A DNA stretch of 64,000 bases from Leuctra nigra (taxonomy: Eukaryota; Arthropoda; Insecta; Plecoptera; Leuctridae): positions 3,782,001 to 3,846,000 of the forward strand of contig OW203762.1 in NCBI GenBank assembly GCA_934045905.1, in the 5' to 3' direction. Shown here in pieces: positions 10,753 through 22,157 of the stretch. Below the pieces are notes generated by a model. That model searched no databases and had not been told where the DNA came from. It saw only the letters and a list, made by a program, of their open reading frames with translations. Positions within the stretch are counted from its first letter, which is position 1. Every line of letters starts with the position of its first letter. The position numbers were made by a program, and so were the translations under genes.

Positions 10753-11117
10753 GGACGAGGCTAGTATGAATCATTGCGTGGACCCTGTGCGAGGCTAGTA
10801 GTGTGTACCCTGTGCGAGACTAGTAGCGTGTACCCTGTGTGAGGCTAGAAGAGTAGATCCTGTGTGAGGCTGGTAGTGTGGACCCTGTACGAGGCTAGTA
10901 GCGTAGACCCTGTGTGAGGCTAGTAGTGTGTACCCTGTGCGAGTGCGAGGCTAGTAGCGTGGACCCTGTGCGAGGCTAGTAGTGTGTACCCTGTGCGAGA
11001 CTAGTAGTGTAAACCCTGTGCGAGGCTAGTAGCGTAGACCCTGTGTGAGGCTAGTAGTGTGTACCCTGTGCGAGGCTAGTAACGTAGACCCTGTGTGAGG
11101 CTAGTAGGGTGGACCCT
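10753..11117. repeat. 25-bp minisatellite, about 14 copies
   Basis: The unit GAGGCTAGTAGTGTGTACCC plus TGTGC repeats at 25 bp, with variants GCGTAGACC and GTGTGGACC. One copy contains a 6-bp internal duplication (TGCGAGTGCGAG). Confidence 0.9.
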
Positions 11118-12264
11118 GGTTTCTTTCACTGCTTATTAGATATGCACAAGTGGGGTAAATTATCAATTCCCCCAGGCGAAAGCTTTGTGAATCTGGGCCC
11201 TGAGCAGATAAATAGAGACCTAGTGTCAGCTAGCACACTTCAATTAGATAATCGTTATTATTTCCATGGGTACCTTTAAGTTCGGCTTGGTGTTGAGCAA
11301 GGAGCTCCTTGATGTTGTTTGTTGAGTGGTTCTCCCGGTCTTGCAGTTGGTTCCGCTACCTCCAACTTCAGATCACGGCAGTGGCACATGGTGCAGGCTG
11401 ATGGCTGTCCTTCCGGATGACCTTCTGTACCTTGACGGAAGAAAGTGATTACATTAGGTTTGTTTTGGAGCTGCTCGGAACAGGTGGTAGTGTATATCAG
11501 AAATATAGGGCTGGTGCAAGTTAGAGCAACTTGCCCTCTTCACTCTGAGGATTCGATCTTGATCCAGTTCAATTGCAATCGAAATAAAAATGGCGGAATA
11601 TGTCAGGTTTTTAAAAAATAAATTATACATTGTATGGGTTCATGCTATACTAAGCATCAACGCTACTACTCAAGCTAAAATCAATTGGCCGACCGTGAGC
11701 TGATGTACGACCTTGGGGGCAGTGCCCGAGATGCTTCTAATATATTATGCCCTTGAAGAAAGTATGGTAGCGTCAAAAATTAACTCACATAAGAGAATAA
11801 GTAGGTATGATATGTTCCCGCTATTACTGTAGGTAGACTAAAACTACATCAGGTGAAAAATAAGCATGGGAAAAACAAATTCAGTAGGTACCCACTATAT
11901 TTATTGAAATTCCGGCAAATTTGAAGAATTTAGAAAGTTATAAAAAGATAAAATGTGAAATTAAGGAGTGGTTATTACATAGACGTGAGGAGTGGAAATT
12001 TTAAATGCATTTTAATAAGTGATTTAAGTTAATTTAATACTATTGTTCAATAAATATTGATTTTTATTTTTGTTTTTGCACAGCTCTTTCAGTTTAGTTT
12101 AACTATTTTCATTATTGTTTTTCATTTCAATGTCAATAACGCAATGAAATATTATTTTTCAGTAGGTACCTAGTATAATTAATTTGTATGTTTGTATTTC
12201 ATCAGAAAAAAATGTTTTATGTAAAATGTTTTCTTGAATGTTGTGTCTGGCTACGTGGCATACA
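11118..12264. other. Spacer, nothing recognised
   Basis: This is AT-rich sequence without exons or clear repeats. Confidence 0.3.
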
Positions 12265-12402
12265 TAGTTAACGCGGTGGTGGGGTTTGTGTTGGCCATTG
12301 ATCCACTGCAGCTAAGCCGGCGAGCATATGCTCTTGTGTAAGGGCTACCTATGCCGGACAGATCAGTGGTGAGGCCCAGACAAAGAGCAGCCAGGGTCGA
12401 CT
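12265..12402 (+). repeat. Interspersed family copy, GCGGTGGTGGGG head
   Basis: ACGCGGTGGTGGGGTTTGTG through GAGCAGCCAGGGTCGAC is repeated at 24690-24840. The family's 3' half is seen in the copy at 25795-26165. Together these look like the 3' end of a non-LTR retrotransposon with a (TAATC)n tail. Confidence 0.6.
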
Positions 12403-12424
12403 ATTAAACGAGGAAGGACACTAT

Positions 12425-12730
12425 GTTGAAATCCTATTCAGTAATGGAAACACCAGTTCTGACATATGGAAGTGAATCATGGTCCCTATCAAAAAGACAG
12501 AAACACAGAATATAGGATGTCGAGTGCTTGATAAAATTAGAAACACCGACATAAGACATAATTTAAAAATGTATTCCATCAATGAAAAAGTGTAAAGGAA
12601 AATATAACTAGTTGTAACATATACATAGAATTGATGATGCTCGCATACCAGAAACGATCTTAACCTACGGGCAGAATAGACATTGGTAGGCCTAAACTAA
12701 GATGGCTGAAGAATTGAGGACGGAACAGGC
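12425..12730 (+). pseudogene. LINE reverse transcriptase 3' end, decayed
   Basis: Split frames read ETPVLTYGSESWSLSKRQ, then RNTDIRHNLKMYSINEKV, then ARIPETILTYG and RWLKN. This is the C-terminal reverse-transcriptase tail of RTE/Jockey-type LINEs. Several frameshifts and stops are present. It directly follows the repeat at 12265-12402. Confidence 0.65.
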
Positions 12731-12841
12731 AACTTTTGACTAATCCTTGAAGTGGTGATGATGATTACGATGCCATGTACCGAATATGTGTGTATGTTAC
12801 CGAAATTTACTTTCTACACCCTCCTGTACATAAGTGATGTA

Positions 12842-13521
12842 TTATCTGTATTGAAGCAGAATCTCATCGATCCATTTTCTGAAGTCTGACACTTTGGTGA
12901 ACGCAGACACTTGGTTGATTAAACACTTGAGTCCAGTGTTGGACGGAGGTCGTTGATCCACACTAACGACCCCCCGTAGGAAATATCTGGTCCCCCGAGG
13001 GTGCGCCTGGGGGAACGTGAACCCACCCCCTTGTCGATGAAGCCAGCGCATATCTATATTCAATGTGTCGGCGATTTCGTGTACCAGCTCTTTAACATGC
13101 TCGAAGAGGCGCAGCTCAGTAGACTCTCTGGTTAAGAATCTCAGGTGAAAGGCGATGTTGTGGCCAACCAAGACGACTTTATTCTTAACGTCAGCATGAA
13201 GTTGATGAAACCGCTCCAAGCATCGTGTTTGGACATTGTTTGAACTCGATTGCAATGTAAAAATAAACTGTTTACGTGTTTCGTAAGTCCAGTTATCTCC
13301 AAAACTTTGTCTGGAATTGATTTATTTGGTAAAACGTACGCCTCGTACTTTTCATCGTCCGACACAGTCACAATCTGAATAACTTGCGCGTCGCTTCCCA
13401 CCCCCGTTGTTTCTACATCGATGAAACCGTATTGAATAGCGTCGCTTTTGCCCTCGCTTGCTGTCTTTACCACATCAAGACATACCTGTACAGTCTGACT
13501 GTTATCTTTCAAGAAACCCAT
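12842..13521 (-). pseudogene. DEDDh (DnaQ-like) 3'-5' exonuclease, frameshifted
   Basis: The upstream frame (13521 to about 13260) carries motif I, YGFIDVETTG, with the two acidic residues D and E. It goes on to ITGLTKHVN. After a frame change near 13250-13260 the second frame carries a motif II-like LVGHNIAFHLRFL, where the usual Asp of HNxxFD is His, and ends at 12842. The expected HxxxxD motif III is not evident. Domain order is that of DnaQ/TREX-like exonucleases, but the frameshift and lost residue indicate an inactive copy. A SINE abuts its 5' end. It is probably cargo of a mobile element. Confidence 0.6.
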
Positions 13522-13815
13522 CCCAGAATTATTATTGTTAAGTCTATATTCTCAACAGAGCCAAGCTCCACTAGTGAGAATGTAATATAGAGAAGGGAGG
13601 AGAGGAAACCCGGTACCGGCATGTAGCCTACTCCTGACAAAAGATACCAAGGGGACCAACGGCTTAACGTCCCTTCCGAAGGACGGTGTAACATTCACAG
13701 CACGAGCCTCCACAACCCGCGCCGTCGAGAGACTGATGCGCTCAATGTTGCTTAACCTCGGTGATCTAACGAGAACCGAGGTGTCCAACACACCAACCGT
13801 TGGGCTACATCCCGT
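13522..13815 (-). mobile_element. 5S-rRNA-derived SINE (SINE3-type)
   Basis: On the minus strand, after GTAGCCCAACGGTTGGTGTG, the sequence reads CCTCGGTTCTCGTTAGATCA and CCGAGGTTAAGCAACATTGA. These match the 5S rRNA segment that contains the internal A-box promoter. The body contains GACGTTAAGCCGTTGGTCCC, a motif shared by many arthropod SINEs, and ends in an (AAT)-type tail (AACAATAATAATT). The insertion sits directly against the start of the exonuclease pseudogene. Confidence 0.8.
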
Positions 13816-15766
13816 TATACATCCCTAACTCCGTAACTTCTTAAATTGGTACAATACATTCCTAGTTTGCCATTGCTATTAGTAGATCTCACTTGTCTGC
13901 TATATGTTCTGCAAAGGACTGCATGCCTCCTTTGTTAGAAACAGTTTTAAGTTATGTTTAAAACTATCTATGTCAAGATGTGTTTTTATGTTTTTAGGGA
14001 GGTTATTTGAGTTCTTTTGATTTTTTTTGTTCTATGGTTAGTGGTTGCTCAATGACCTCAGTTTTCACTGTAATACCAGCTCACATTTTATCTAGACTAG
14101 ACTCACTATATTAGACTGATTTGACTCGCACTGGCGTAATATCTAGTTGATTTTAACCTATATGACTTGATCTAATACACCATGACTTTGCATAGCGATG
14201 TCGTGCTTCTCAGTTGCCCTAAGCCAAGAACCATACAGATAAATAAAAACCAGAGATAAGCTCAACTAGCAATCATAAAAGAAAATAATAATTTTCCTAG
14301 CTCAGTGGGAAAGCCTATTGTGTCAGGTACTTCGTCTCCATGGAACAACAATCATAAACCTGTTTACATTTATTTGTACGAATAAAACATGGTACAAGTA
14401 TGTCCCTCATATTCTTTACCAGCTGGTTTTATCCTAATTATCTCCTCATGTCATGCACACATTATCTTAGCATGAAACCTTATTAACTAACTGTACTCAT
14501 CCATCATCGTTAATCCGTATCATTGTCCGGTTACGCCGCCGTCAATTTTCATCGCAATCGTCGAAACGGTGTTCATTCGCCGGACTTGTGTAGCTTCCCG
14601 GGTCGACCGCCACCCTCTTGCCGCCGTCCTCCAACGCCGTCATGGATCACCTGCCGGTACTCCCCTTATCTCAGCCGCCTCGATGCCGCTCGGCCGCCTC
14701 ATGCACGGCTAGCGCCGCTGCTTGCGCGCTCCCCCCTCCACTCAAGGTCAATCCAAATCACTGTCCTTTCACGCGCCAACACCTGTCATGACGCTAGCAA
14801 TCAGTTCATTCACCTTGTCGACGTAGATTGTTCGAAACTGCATATTATATAAATGCACATCGGATACATGCTGCTTGCATTCGGATAAATGGACCACGCT
14901 CGTCAGTTGTCGGTACTTCGATAATCACTGTCGATAATTACATATTCGGACTTAATTATGTAGTTAGTCACTCACTGTCGTTAATTACTGCTGAATATAA
15001 TCACTCAGCGATAACATTGCAACTCAATAATTGCATGATTTCACTTGGTGCGCGAACACATGTACATATCTGCACCCGGCTGACGTGAAGTTACTCTGAC
15101 CGTGTCCTGTGTCGAACTGACGCTCTGTTCTGTCTCACCTGGCTTTTGTCGTTGGCTCCCCGGCAAAATGACCACTTTCTTGGTTTTCTTCAGAGCGAAC
15201 TCTGCCTCTCCCCGACTATAATCCTTTCGATTTCCTAACTTGTGTCGTTATGCGGTAAATTTTCTTGAATCCGGCTATCGGATTGGCTCTCAGACCAAAT
15301 TTGCATATTGCCTTCCGACTCACCAGTACAATTCGAAATGTTCACGCGTCCTTAGCAACGGAGACGACACTTGAGCGTCCTTAGCAACGCAAGATTACAC
15401 ATAAAGACATGTTATTAACTGTTTACAAAGGTAATAATTATCAAAATTAACATTAAAAATGGATATCTAATTAGTATAATCTTAATCACACTCATAATCA
15501 TGGTATAAATAACAATAATAATGGGTTTAACCTGGGCAGGCCCCGAGAAGCATTCCAGCGATGTGTATAAATCTTAATGCAACACCTTTGTTGTATGACT
15601 TGGCTGGCGCTGATAACCTTGCTGTTGAGCGCCATTAACCATAATATCTCTCTCTATGGTTAGTTACATGTATATCTTCCTTCCTTCTTGTATCATGTTT
15701 TTATCACATTCAAATCACATTTTAACACATTGAATTTATTCAAATTTTGATTGTGAATGTCCTTTT
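13816..15766. other. Long spacer, no gene recognised
   Basis: 13816-14500 is AT-rich. 14520-14860 is more GC-rich and has a proline- and arginine-rich plus-strand frame without recognisable domains. CGTCCTTAGCAACG occurs twice near 15347 and 15376, a short direct repeat. No splice-supported exon was found. Confidence 0.35.
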
Positions 15767-16075
15767 TTATGCTAATTCATGATTGTACACGCTATATATT
15801 GTAAGAATTTTATGTTTCTTGAAATGGGGTGTGAAGTGTGATTTTATAAAAGTATCTTTAGTTTTGTTTTTTGGTCTAAAAATGATTCTAATTGGCCTTT
15901 CGGAATTTTGAATATTTGAACTGTTGAACAAAGGCAAGCCATCAGCATTAATCAAGAGATGTACGCTAGTTGGCAGTGGATGACAATGACGCCATTCCTC
16001 GCGTAATCCACTTGCTAGTCCAAAATGTGTGTATTCACCAGGTGCCACATCAACAACTGTTGTCAGTTGTAAGAA
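15767..16075 (-). pseudogene. Transposase-associated protein fragment (DGLPLF motif)
   Basis: The frame reads VAPGEYTHFGLASGL, then SVHLLINADGLPLFNSSN. The pairing of a GEYxxFGL box with an (I/L)NxDGLPLF-SSN box is typical of a transposase-like protein common in insect and cnidarian DNA transposons. I cannot place the superfamily securely; CACTA-like tnp2 relatives are one option. Downstream of the motif the sequence degenerates, with the expected WPI motif lost, and the frame ends at 15767. Confidence 0.4.
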
Positions 16076-17257
16076 AATAATTAAACCAAATGGGGAAGGG
16101 CGCTACACAGATTAGAAGGATGGAGGGGAAGGATTCTTGGGCCCCTCTTTCTTATCCGTTCATTCTAAATTTTGTATTGCATCTTACAACTCGATAGCGG
16201 CTTTGACCGCTTCTGACGTCGCTCTAACAGCCTCCGCTGTGGCCAACGCCACCCTCAACCACTAAAATAGATGGAAGAGAATAAGATAATCAACCAAGGG
16301 TAAACAACGAAACGTAACTACGTGACGAGGTATATAAAAATACAAATAATGAAATATAATTTGTTTTATGAACGGATAGTTGAAGGGTACTATCGAAACA
16401 CTTACCCCGTTAAAACTGAACCGGCGCCACATGACAGGAGAATTGTCGCACTTGTACTCGAGAACCAAGCCTACAATGAAGCTGGTGTACCTCGAGAAGC
16501 AAGCTCATGTCAACCCCTCCCCCTTTCCCGAGTTGATCGCGTCCGTTTTGATTGGCTGCATGGGCGCGCAGCGGGGGGGAAACGACCAATGATAACTATC
16601 AAACCCGCTGACGCAACTTTAATATAATTATAATCAGAAAATAGGCGTCCCTGAAGGTATAGAAATAAAATGGCGGTGATGATAGGAAAACTACAATGAT
16701 GAGTGATCAGAAAGCAAATAAAAAATAAAACGACCTGACAATCTGGGAAATCAAGGACAAAAGATTTAATTTAATCTTATATTATTCGTCACGCTCTCAA
16801 GTGATTGTCCTCCTAAAATTACACGAGACAGCTATTAGCTATAACGATCTAAAAGAAAAAAAAAAAAGCTCAAATAAAGCTAATACACCCAAATTTCTAC
16901 CATTAAACCAAGACGGAAACGTAAATATCCTGTTTCCCAGCTAAATTAATTGAAGAAAAATAACAAAACAAAAATTACACGTCGATCGTGTAATGGTTAC
17001 TGTGTTCTGATGGCTATTACATTAGTAAACTAAGCATATAATAACAGTAGATATGCTCTATTCCGCATTATAGCATCGAACATTTTTTACTATGGAGCGT
17101 TTTCACGACCCCAATTTCATCCCAGAACTATCGTGAAGGACGTTTGAAAACATATTCTAGTTGGATCAACCATTTATTACACATCAAATAAAGCTGGAAT
17201 TTTATAAAAATTATTTTTTCTCCTATTTACGAAGTCTTTGCTAGAAAAATATTGGCC
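16076..17257. other. Spacer, nothing recognised
   Basis: No exon with domain or splice support was found. There is an A9-A11 run near 16855. Confidence 0.3.
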
Positions 17258-17430
17258 CCCCGGGTCCGCCCCCGTTCCGGCTTGTCCTTCCCACCAGTGC
17301 TGGACTCCCCCGGATCGGGCCCGTTAGGTCAACCCCTCTCGAAGACCTCCCTTAATATTCAATAAAGTTAAAATACAAATTTTAATGTGCGCCAATTGAC
17401 CTCGCTGTCGACGCGCCATTCTACAACACT
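17258..17430 (+). repeat. Interspersed retroelement 3' end copy
   Basis: CACCAGTGCTGGACTCCCCC, GGATCGGGCC and GTCGACGCGCCATT match, in opposite orientation, the longer copy at 25795-26165. Confidence 0.6.
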
Positions 17431-17454
17431 TTTCTAATGTAATCGATCAGATCC

Positions 17455-17960
17455 CATTCTGGAGCAGGTGTGAAATAAAATGCCATCTTCCTCTTCGTTG
17501 GTGGTACACCCAATCCCCTTCCAGTTTGCGGTAGCATTCAATTCAGCCTGAGGCTCAGATGTGTCGTCTAGGAGGACTTTAGACGCCTTCATGATTGATG
17601 AAACCAAGTCAGTGTCTTGATGAAGTTCCTCTAGCAGTGGGACGGCCGTATCATTACATGAATCGAGTTCTACTCCCCCATTGATATTGTCCTGTTCGTG
17701 AAATAATCACTCCCAGACTTCCTGTAATGTTGAATGCAGCGACTCCAGTTGGCGCTAATAAGTTAGGATGTATCTCCGAGTGATGATGCAACAGATGATC
17801 TCTTCATCTGTTGTGTCATGGCTTTTATCAAAGTACTTTTTTCTGTTCCTGCAGTTCCTTGCACAATTACACGGCTGATGGCTGTATTCTCTGTTTGATT
17901 GGTGTTTTCAAGAGAAGCAATTTGAACTTTTAGCAAGTCAAGTGGTCGTTGTTGTTATGT
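17455..17960 (-). pseudogene. PIF1-like helicase remnant
   Basis: On the minus strand the frame reads RPLDLLKVQIASLENT, then VIVQGTAGTEKSTLIKAMTQ. This is a P-loop of the form GTAGTxKST in which the expected Gly before Lys is Glu. After a break, the frame reads EELHQDTDLV and LDDTSEPQAELNA, and stops near 17440. The context fits PIF1-type helicases carried by Helitrons and related elements. The mutated Walker A and interrupted frame show that it is dead. Confidence 0.45.
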
Positions 17961-18794
17961 GGTAAATGTCATATTGGAGGTGGAAACATCTTCATTTGAA
18001 AATAACTCAATGCTGGGCACGTCCTTAATGAAGCTGCCGACGGACTCGATGCTAGGATAGGTAGAGAACGACTGCGTCCAGGGAAACGTCGTATCAGATT
18101 CCCTCTGCTCTAACTAGCATTGAGCAGGAACGGCGTTAGGCCCCATGCCGGCAACAACCATCCCTTCAGCCCTTCTCGAGCATCTTCAATCTCTTATCAT
18201 TCATTTCGCCTTCATCTTCGCCCTCGACATTAGGTTGATCTTGGGCAGGCATATCTGCTGGCAACACTCTTAATGGAAATGCAACAAGGCTCTGATAATA
18301 AACTCCCCCACACAAAGAAGACAAGAACAAACAACATAATTTGCAGAATAAGCATTTCTTCTTGTGAGAATATAACTATGGGATTCAATGTGAGCCCGTT
18401 TAAAGATCGTTTTTCAGATTTCCCTGCTTGTTGTGTGTTGAAAAGGGAAACAAGTATTCCTTAGTCGACTCCCGTGGCTGTGTCTAGATATTTGTGTCGT
18501 ACGGTCATCTTAACTGTCCTAGATATTGACCAATATCATAATCATTGCCTTTGTCGATGGTAGGAACTTGCATGGAGGACTGCGGCGAGGACTAGTTAGA
18601 TTAGAAGTTGACGGGATTTGGTGCTGCTGCTGCCTGAAAGAATATGTTGTACTAACTTCAATTATATTCCGTACTCTACATAGTATTTGTGCATAGTAGC
18701 TTGTGCATAGATAATAGCTTAGCAATATATTACAATAAACTGAAATAAGAATGCCAATTTATGCAAAATATGCAATTGAAGTGCCAATATATGC
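17961..18794. other. Spacer, nothing recognised
   Basis: Possibly more remnants of the helicase element. Short frames lack recognisable motifs. Confidence 0.25.
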
Positions 18795-18885
18795 AATGCA
18801 AATTTATTGGATTATTTCGGCGCAACATAACCTCGTCGTTGACGCGCCGTTAAACCATAATAATCTAATCTAATCTCTATTGGAT
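18795..18885 (+). repeat. Retroelement 3' tail with (TAATC)n
   Basis: CCTCGTCGTTGACGCGCCGT followed by TAAACCATAATAATCTAATC is the tail module also found, inverted, at 25795-25845. Minus-strand (ATTAG)n sequence also occurs at 39286-39305. Confidence 0.65.
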
Positions 18886-19254
18886 TTTCGGGTCACGGAT
18901 CATTAAAAATTGGGATCTTTTTAGAAAAAAAATTACCTATCTGAGTAAACAACACTTATTTTATGGGTTTAGGTAAGCACTTTAAGTTATTTACAAGTCA
19001 TTCCTGTTCCTAGCTGAACAATGAGGAAAAAAATTACCGTCTCATCTTGTCCGGTGGCGGGCGATGAAGCCTGTCCGACAGAATATTTTTATACATTTAA
19101 AATTATCTCTCTACCTCGCAAGTTGTAACTGGACAATATTTAAAAGAACACACTTGTGAGAGGGTCAAATTGGTTTCGATGAGTTCATATGTATCGGTAT
19201 TGCCAGAGAGATTTCTGGAAACTCCTCAGAGAAGATCGTAGGAAGGGTTTTTGT

Positions 19255-19455
19255 CTAATACCACCTCGAGCTTGTTAAAGCTACTTTGGCCATCCCACCT
19301 GGTGCATTTTTTATGTCATTGTGCAAATCTAAAACTGGTTTTAAGGATGTTGTTAGGGGAAGATGTTGAGTCTCGAGTTCGGTAATTTTCGCAGGCATTC
19401 CACCACAGTTGAATTGATGTAAGCCAAATCGCAAGCAATTGATTTCACATTTCAA
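19255..19455 (-). pseudogene. hAT-like transposase C-terminal fragment
   Basis: The frame reads ITELETQHLPLTTSLKPVLD then NAPGGMAKVAL. It resembles the region (IxxLE..G.xLxxSL..V......APG) that lies near the end of some hAT-like transposases of the ZNF862/SCAN-related type. It is short and isolated. Confidence 0.3.
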
Positions 19456-19587
19456 ATAAAAAAGTCATCCATCGCCACTCCTTCTATTGCATCATTGAAA
19501 CTATTAATGTTTTGTTGTGAAACGTCTTTGTGGTCAGTGTAATCGACTAGAGTGTACATCAGCCGGTGCAGATGTTCGAAATGTTCG

Positions 19588-20782
19588 AATGTCAGGAACT
19601 GGTGCATGCTTCCTCTCTACAGTGAGTCCATGGTCTATCTGCTCCGGGTGTTGGCATGCAGGGAGCGGAGGGAAGAAAGTGTGAGAGTGAATGTCAGGAA
19701 CTGGTGCATGCTTCCTCTCTACAGTGAGTCATCTACTGCTCCGGGTGTTGGCATGCAGGGAGCGAAGGGAAGAAAGTGTGAGAGTGAATGTCAGGAACTG
19801 GTGCATGCTTCCTCTCTACAGTGAGTCATCTACTGCTCCGGGTATTGGCATGCAGGGAGTGAAGGGAAGAAAGTGTGAGAGTGAATGTCAGGAACTGGTG
19901 CATGCTTTCTCTCTACAGTGAGTCATCTACTGCTCCGGGTGTTGGCATGCAGGGAGCGAAGGGAAGAAAGTGTGAGAGTGAATGTCAGGAACTGGTGCAT
20001 GCTTCCTCTCTACAGTGAGTCATCTACTGCTCCGGGTGTTGGCATGCAGGGAGCGAAGAGAAGAAAGTGTGAGAGTGAATGTCAGGAACTGGTGCATGCT
20101 TCCTCTCTACAGTGAGTCCATGGTTTATCTGCTCCGGGTGTTGGCATGCAGGGAGCGGAGGGAAGAAAGTGTGAGAGTGAATGTCAGGAACTGGTGCATG
20201 CTTCCTCTCTACAGTGAGTCCATGGTTTATCTGCTCCGGGTGTTGGCATGCAGGGAGCGAAGGGAAGAAAGTGTGAGAGTGAATGTCAGGAACTGGTGCA
20301 TGCTTCCTCTCTACAGTGAGTCCATGGTTTATCTGCTCCGGGTGTTGGCATGCAGGGAGCGAAGGGAAGAAAGTGTGAGAGTGAATGTCAGGAACTGGTG
20401 CATGCTTTCTCTCTACAGTGAGTCATCTACTGCTCCGGGTGTTGGCATGCAGGGAGCGGAGGGAAGAAAGTGTGAGAGTGAATGTCAGGAACTGGTGCAT
20501 GCTTCCTCTCTACAGTGAGTCCATGGTTTATCTGCTCCGGGTGTTGGCATGCAGGGAGCGGAGGGAAGAAAGTGTGAGAGTGAATGTCAGGAACTGGTGC
20601 ATGCTTCCTCTCTACAGTGAGTCATCTACTGCTCCGGGTGTTGGCATGCAGGGAGCGAAGGGAAGAAAGTGTGAGAGTGAATGTCAGGAACTGGTGCATG
20701 CTTTCTCTCTACAGTGAGTCATCTACTGCTCCGGGTGTTGGCATGCAGGGAGTGAAGGGAAGAAAGTGTGAGAGTGAATGCC
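19588..20782. repeat. 97/102-bp tandem array, 12 copies
   Basis: The unit begins GTCAGGAACTGGTGCATGCT and ends GGGAAGAAAGTGTGAGAGTG. Two length variants alternate: GAGTCATCTACTGC, about 97 bp, and GAGTCCATGGTTTATCTGC, about 101-102 bp. GGCATGCAGGG and GTGCATGC recur in each unit. Because the unit length is not a multiple of three, staggered 76-178 residue open frames arise by chance. Confidence 0.95.
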
Positions 20783-21044
20783 GGTGCATGTACCCGTCCC
20801 CAAATACTTATCTTTAAATTACGGGAAAAGGACAACGCCAACAGATCCGCTGCACCCGGTGACAGGTCAGGCCGTCATTCGAGATGTAGAATCTGTCACT
20901 AAACTCCCTGTGGGGCACGAACTCAAATCCCCAAGCGGCGCACATCTTGAGAAGCTCAGTGTTTCGGCCCCGCCCGCTCATTCATTCACGAATCATTTCC
21001 GGTAAAACGGTCTTCTGTCCCGGCCTGGGGGTAGGGGGGGGGGG

Positions 21045-21647
21045 GGGGGAATAGCGGCTTTGATGGCGATGCAAAATCGCTGAAATAATGATCCTGGCAT
21101 CAGGGTGCATAGACAATAGACATTATTTTGTTGATCAATATATTGTATTTATGGGAAATGTCTGAAGGACTGTCATGTTTCCCAATATTGTAAGTTCCTA
21201 AATGTAAAATTATAGTTTTGTTATGTCGAATTAAATTTTGAAAAAAGGGTATTTCTGTCACGGTCTCTACTCTACAGCCAGAGAAGCTGGGGCATGAGAT
21301 TTGTGGCAGCCTCTCCTGCAGGTACCTAACTTGTGAATCTCCTATAAGAAGAGACATCTTCACTTCAGGCTATCTGCAGTTGTATCTTGACTGTGTATCT
21401 TCTTTCTGCATATAAAGAACAAATATTGACACCAAGTATGTAGGTATGGTCAGTGACAGGCAAAGATGAGACCGCGCTAGTATGGGCTGCCCTATACCTG
21501 GCAATGCTAATGTTCTTCTTTGCCTGTCACCGACCTTAGGTATGTAGGTAGCCTAACTTTTCAATCAAAATTAGAAACGTCAGAATACTAGAATACTGAG
21601 GGTGCTGCGAAAAGTACAGGCAGTGTCGCCAATTACATAATGTTGTT

Positions 21648-21719
<72 letters not shown>

Positions 21720-22157
21720 ACACACATTACGAATTATTTCTTAAAATTTCTTAAAATGTAAAATGTTTTATTTCTTAAAATGTAAGAATAATTCTCAACC
21801 AAAATTGTAGGTAAGTTACCTAATTACAATTTCACTGAATCCAATCAAAATATTAATTTGCACACCTTAGTAGTACTAATTACGAGCTATTTTGAAGATT
21901 GATAGACATTTATTTAATCGGTTGTTACTTTTACGGCCAATGAGAGATAAAAAAATAGCGTTTGGAGAAATCATATTTTAAGGACTTACCGCAGTATTTT
22001 CAAATAGATGGCCAAAACAAACGCGCCAAAATCACATTTGCGATCAAGCCGACATAAATTCAGACAAAGAACGCCAAGGACGGTCTCGACGCGAGTTCTT
22101 AAATCTGACTTCTTCTCTCTTTGTATACCATGTCCGTGCCCGTCGTGGTTCGCGTGC
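21045..22157 (-). mobile_element. SGNH-esterase retroelement, copy 1
   Basis: This 1.1-kb unit is repeated at 39556-40580. On the minus strand at 21100-21363 it encodes an SGNH-hydrolase-like segment: block I LLIGDSQVRY (Ser of GDS) and block III-like LHLGTYNIG. SGNH esterases occur in ORF1 of CR1/L2-type LINEs. The C-terminal Asp-His block is missing, so this is a fragment. Upstream on the minus strand lie a (CA)n tract and the 62-bp monomers. Confidence 0.6.
21650..21726. repeat. (CA)n microsatellite
   Basis: About 36 CA units with one CATA interruption. The second copy of the element, at 40147-40176, has only a short interrupted tract. Confidence 0.95.

Noticed and set aside
13552..13791. 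79-residue minus-strand protein
   Set aside because: The sequence is a 5S-derived SINE; its apparent frame is incidental.
14523..14852. Proline/arginine-rich plus-strand frame in a GC-richer patch
   Set aside because: Composition explains the open frame. No motif, splice site or paralogue is visible.
15590..15660. Possible tRNA-like or small RNA hairpin (AACCATAATATCTCTCTCTA)
   Set aside because: No A and B box pair or cloverleaf could be drawn by eye.
19552..20817. A family of six overlapping plus-strand open frames of 76-178 residues
   Set aside because: They are the same tandem unit read in successive frames. They end at a recurrent TGA and share no features with known proteins.
21536..21727. 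Cys-Val repeat frame
   Set aside because: It is a translation of the (CA)n microsatellite.
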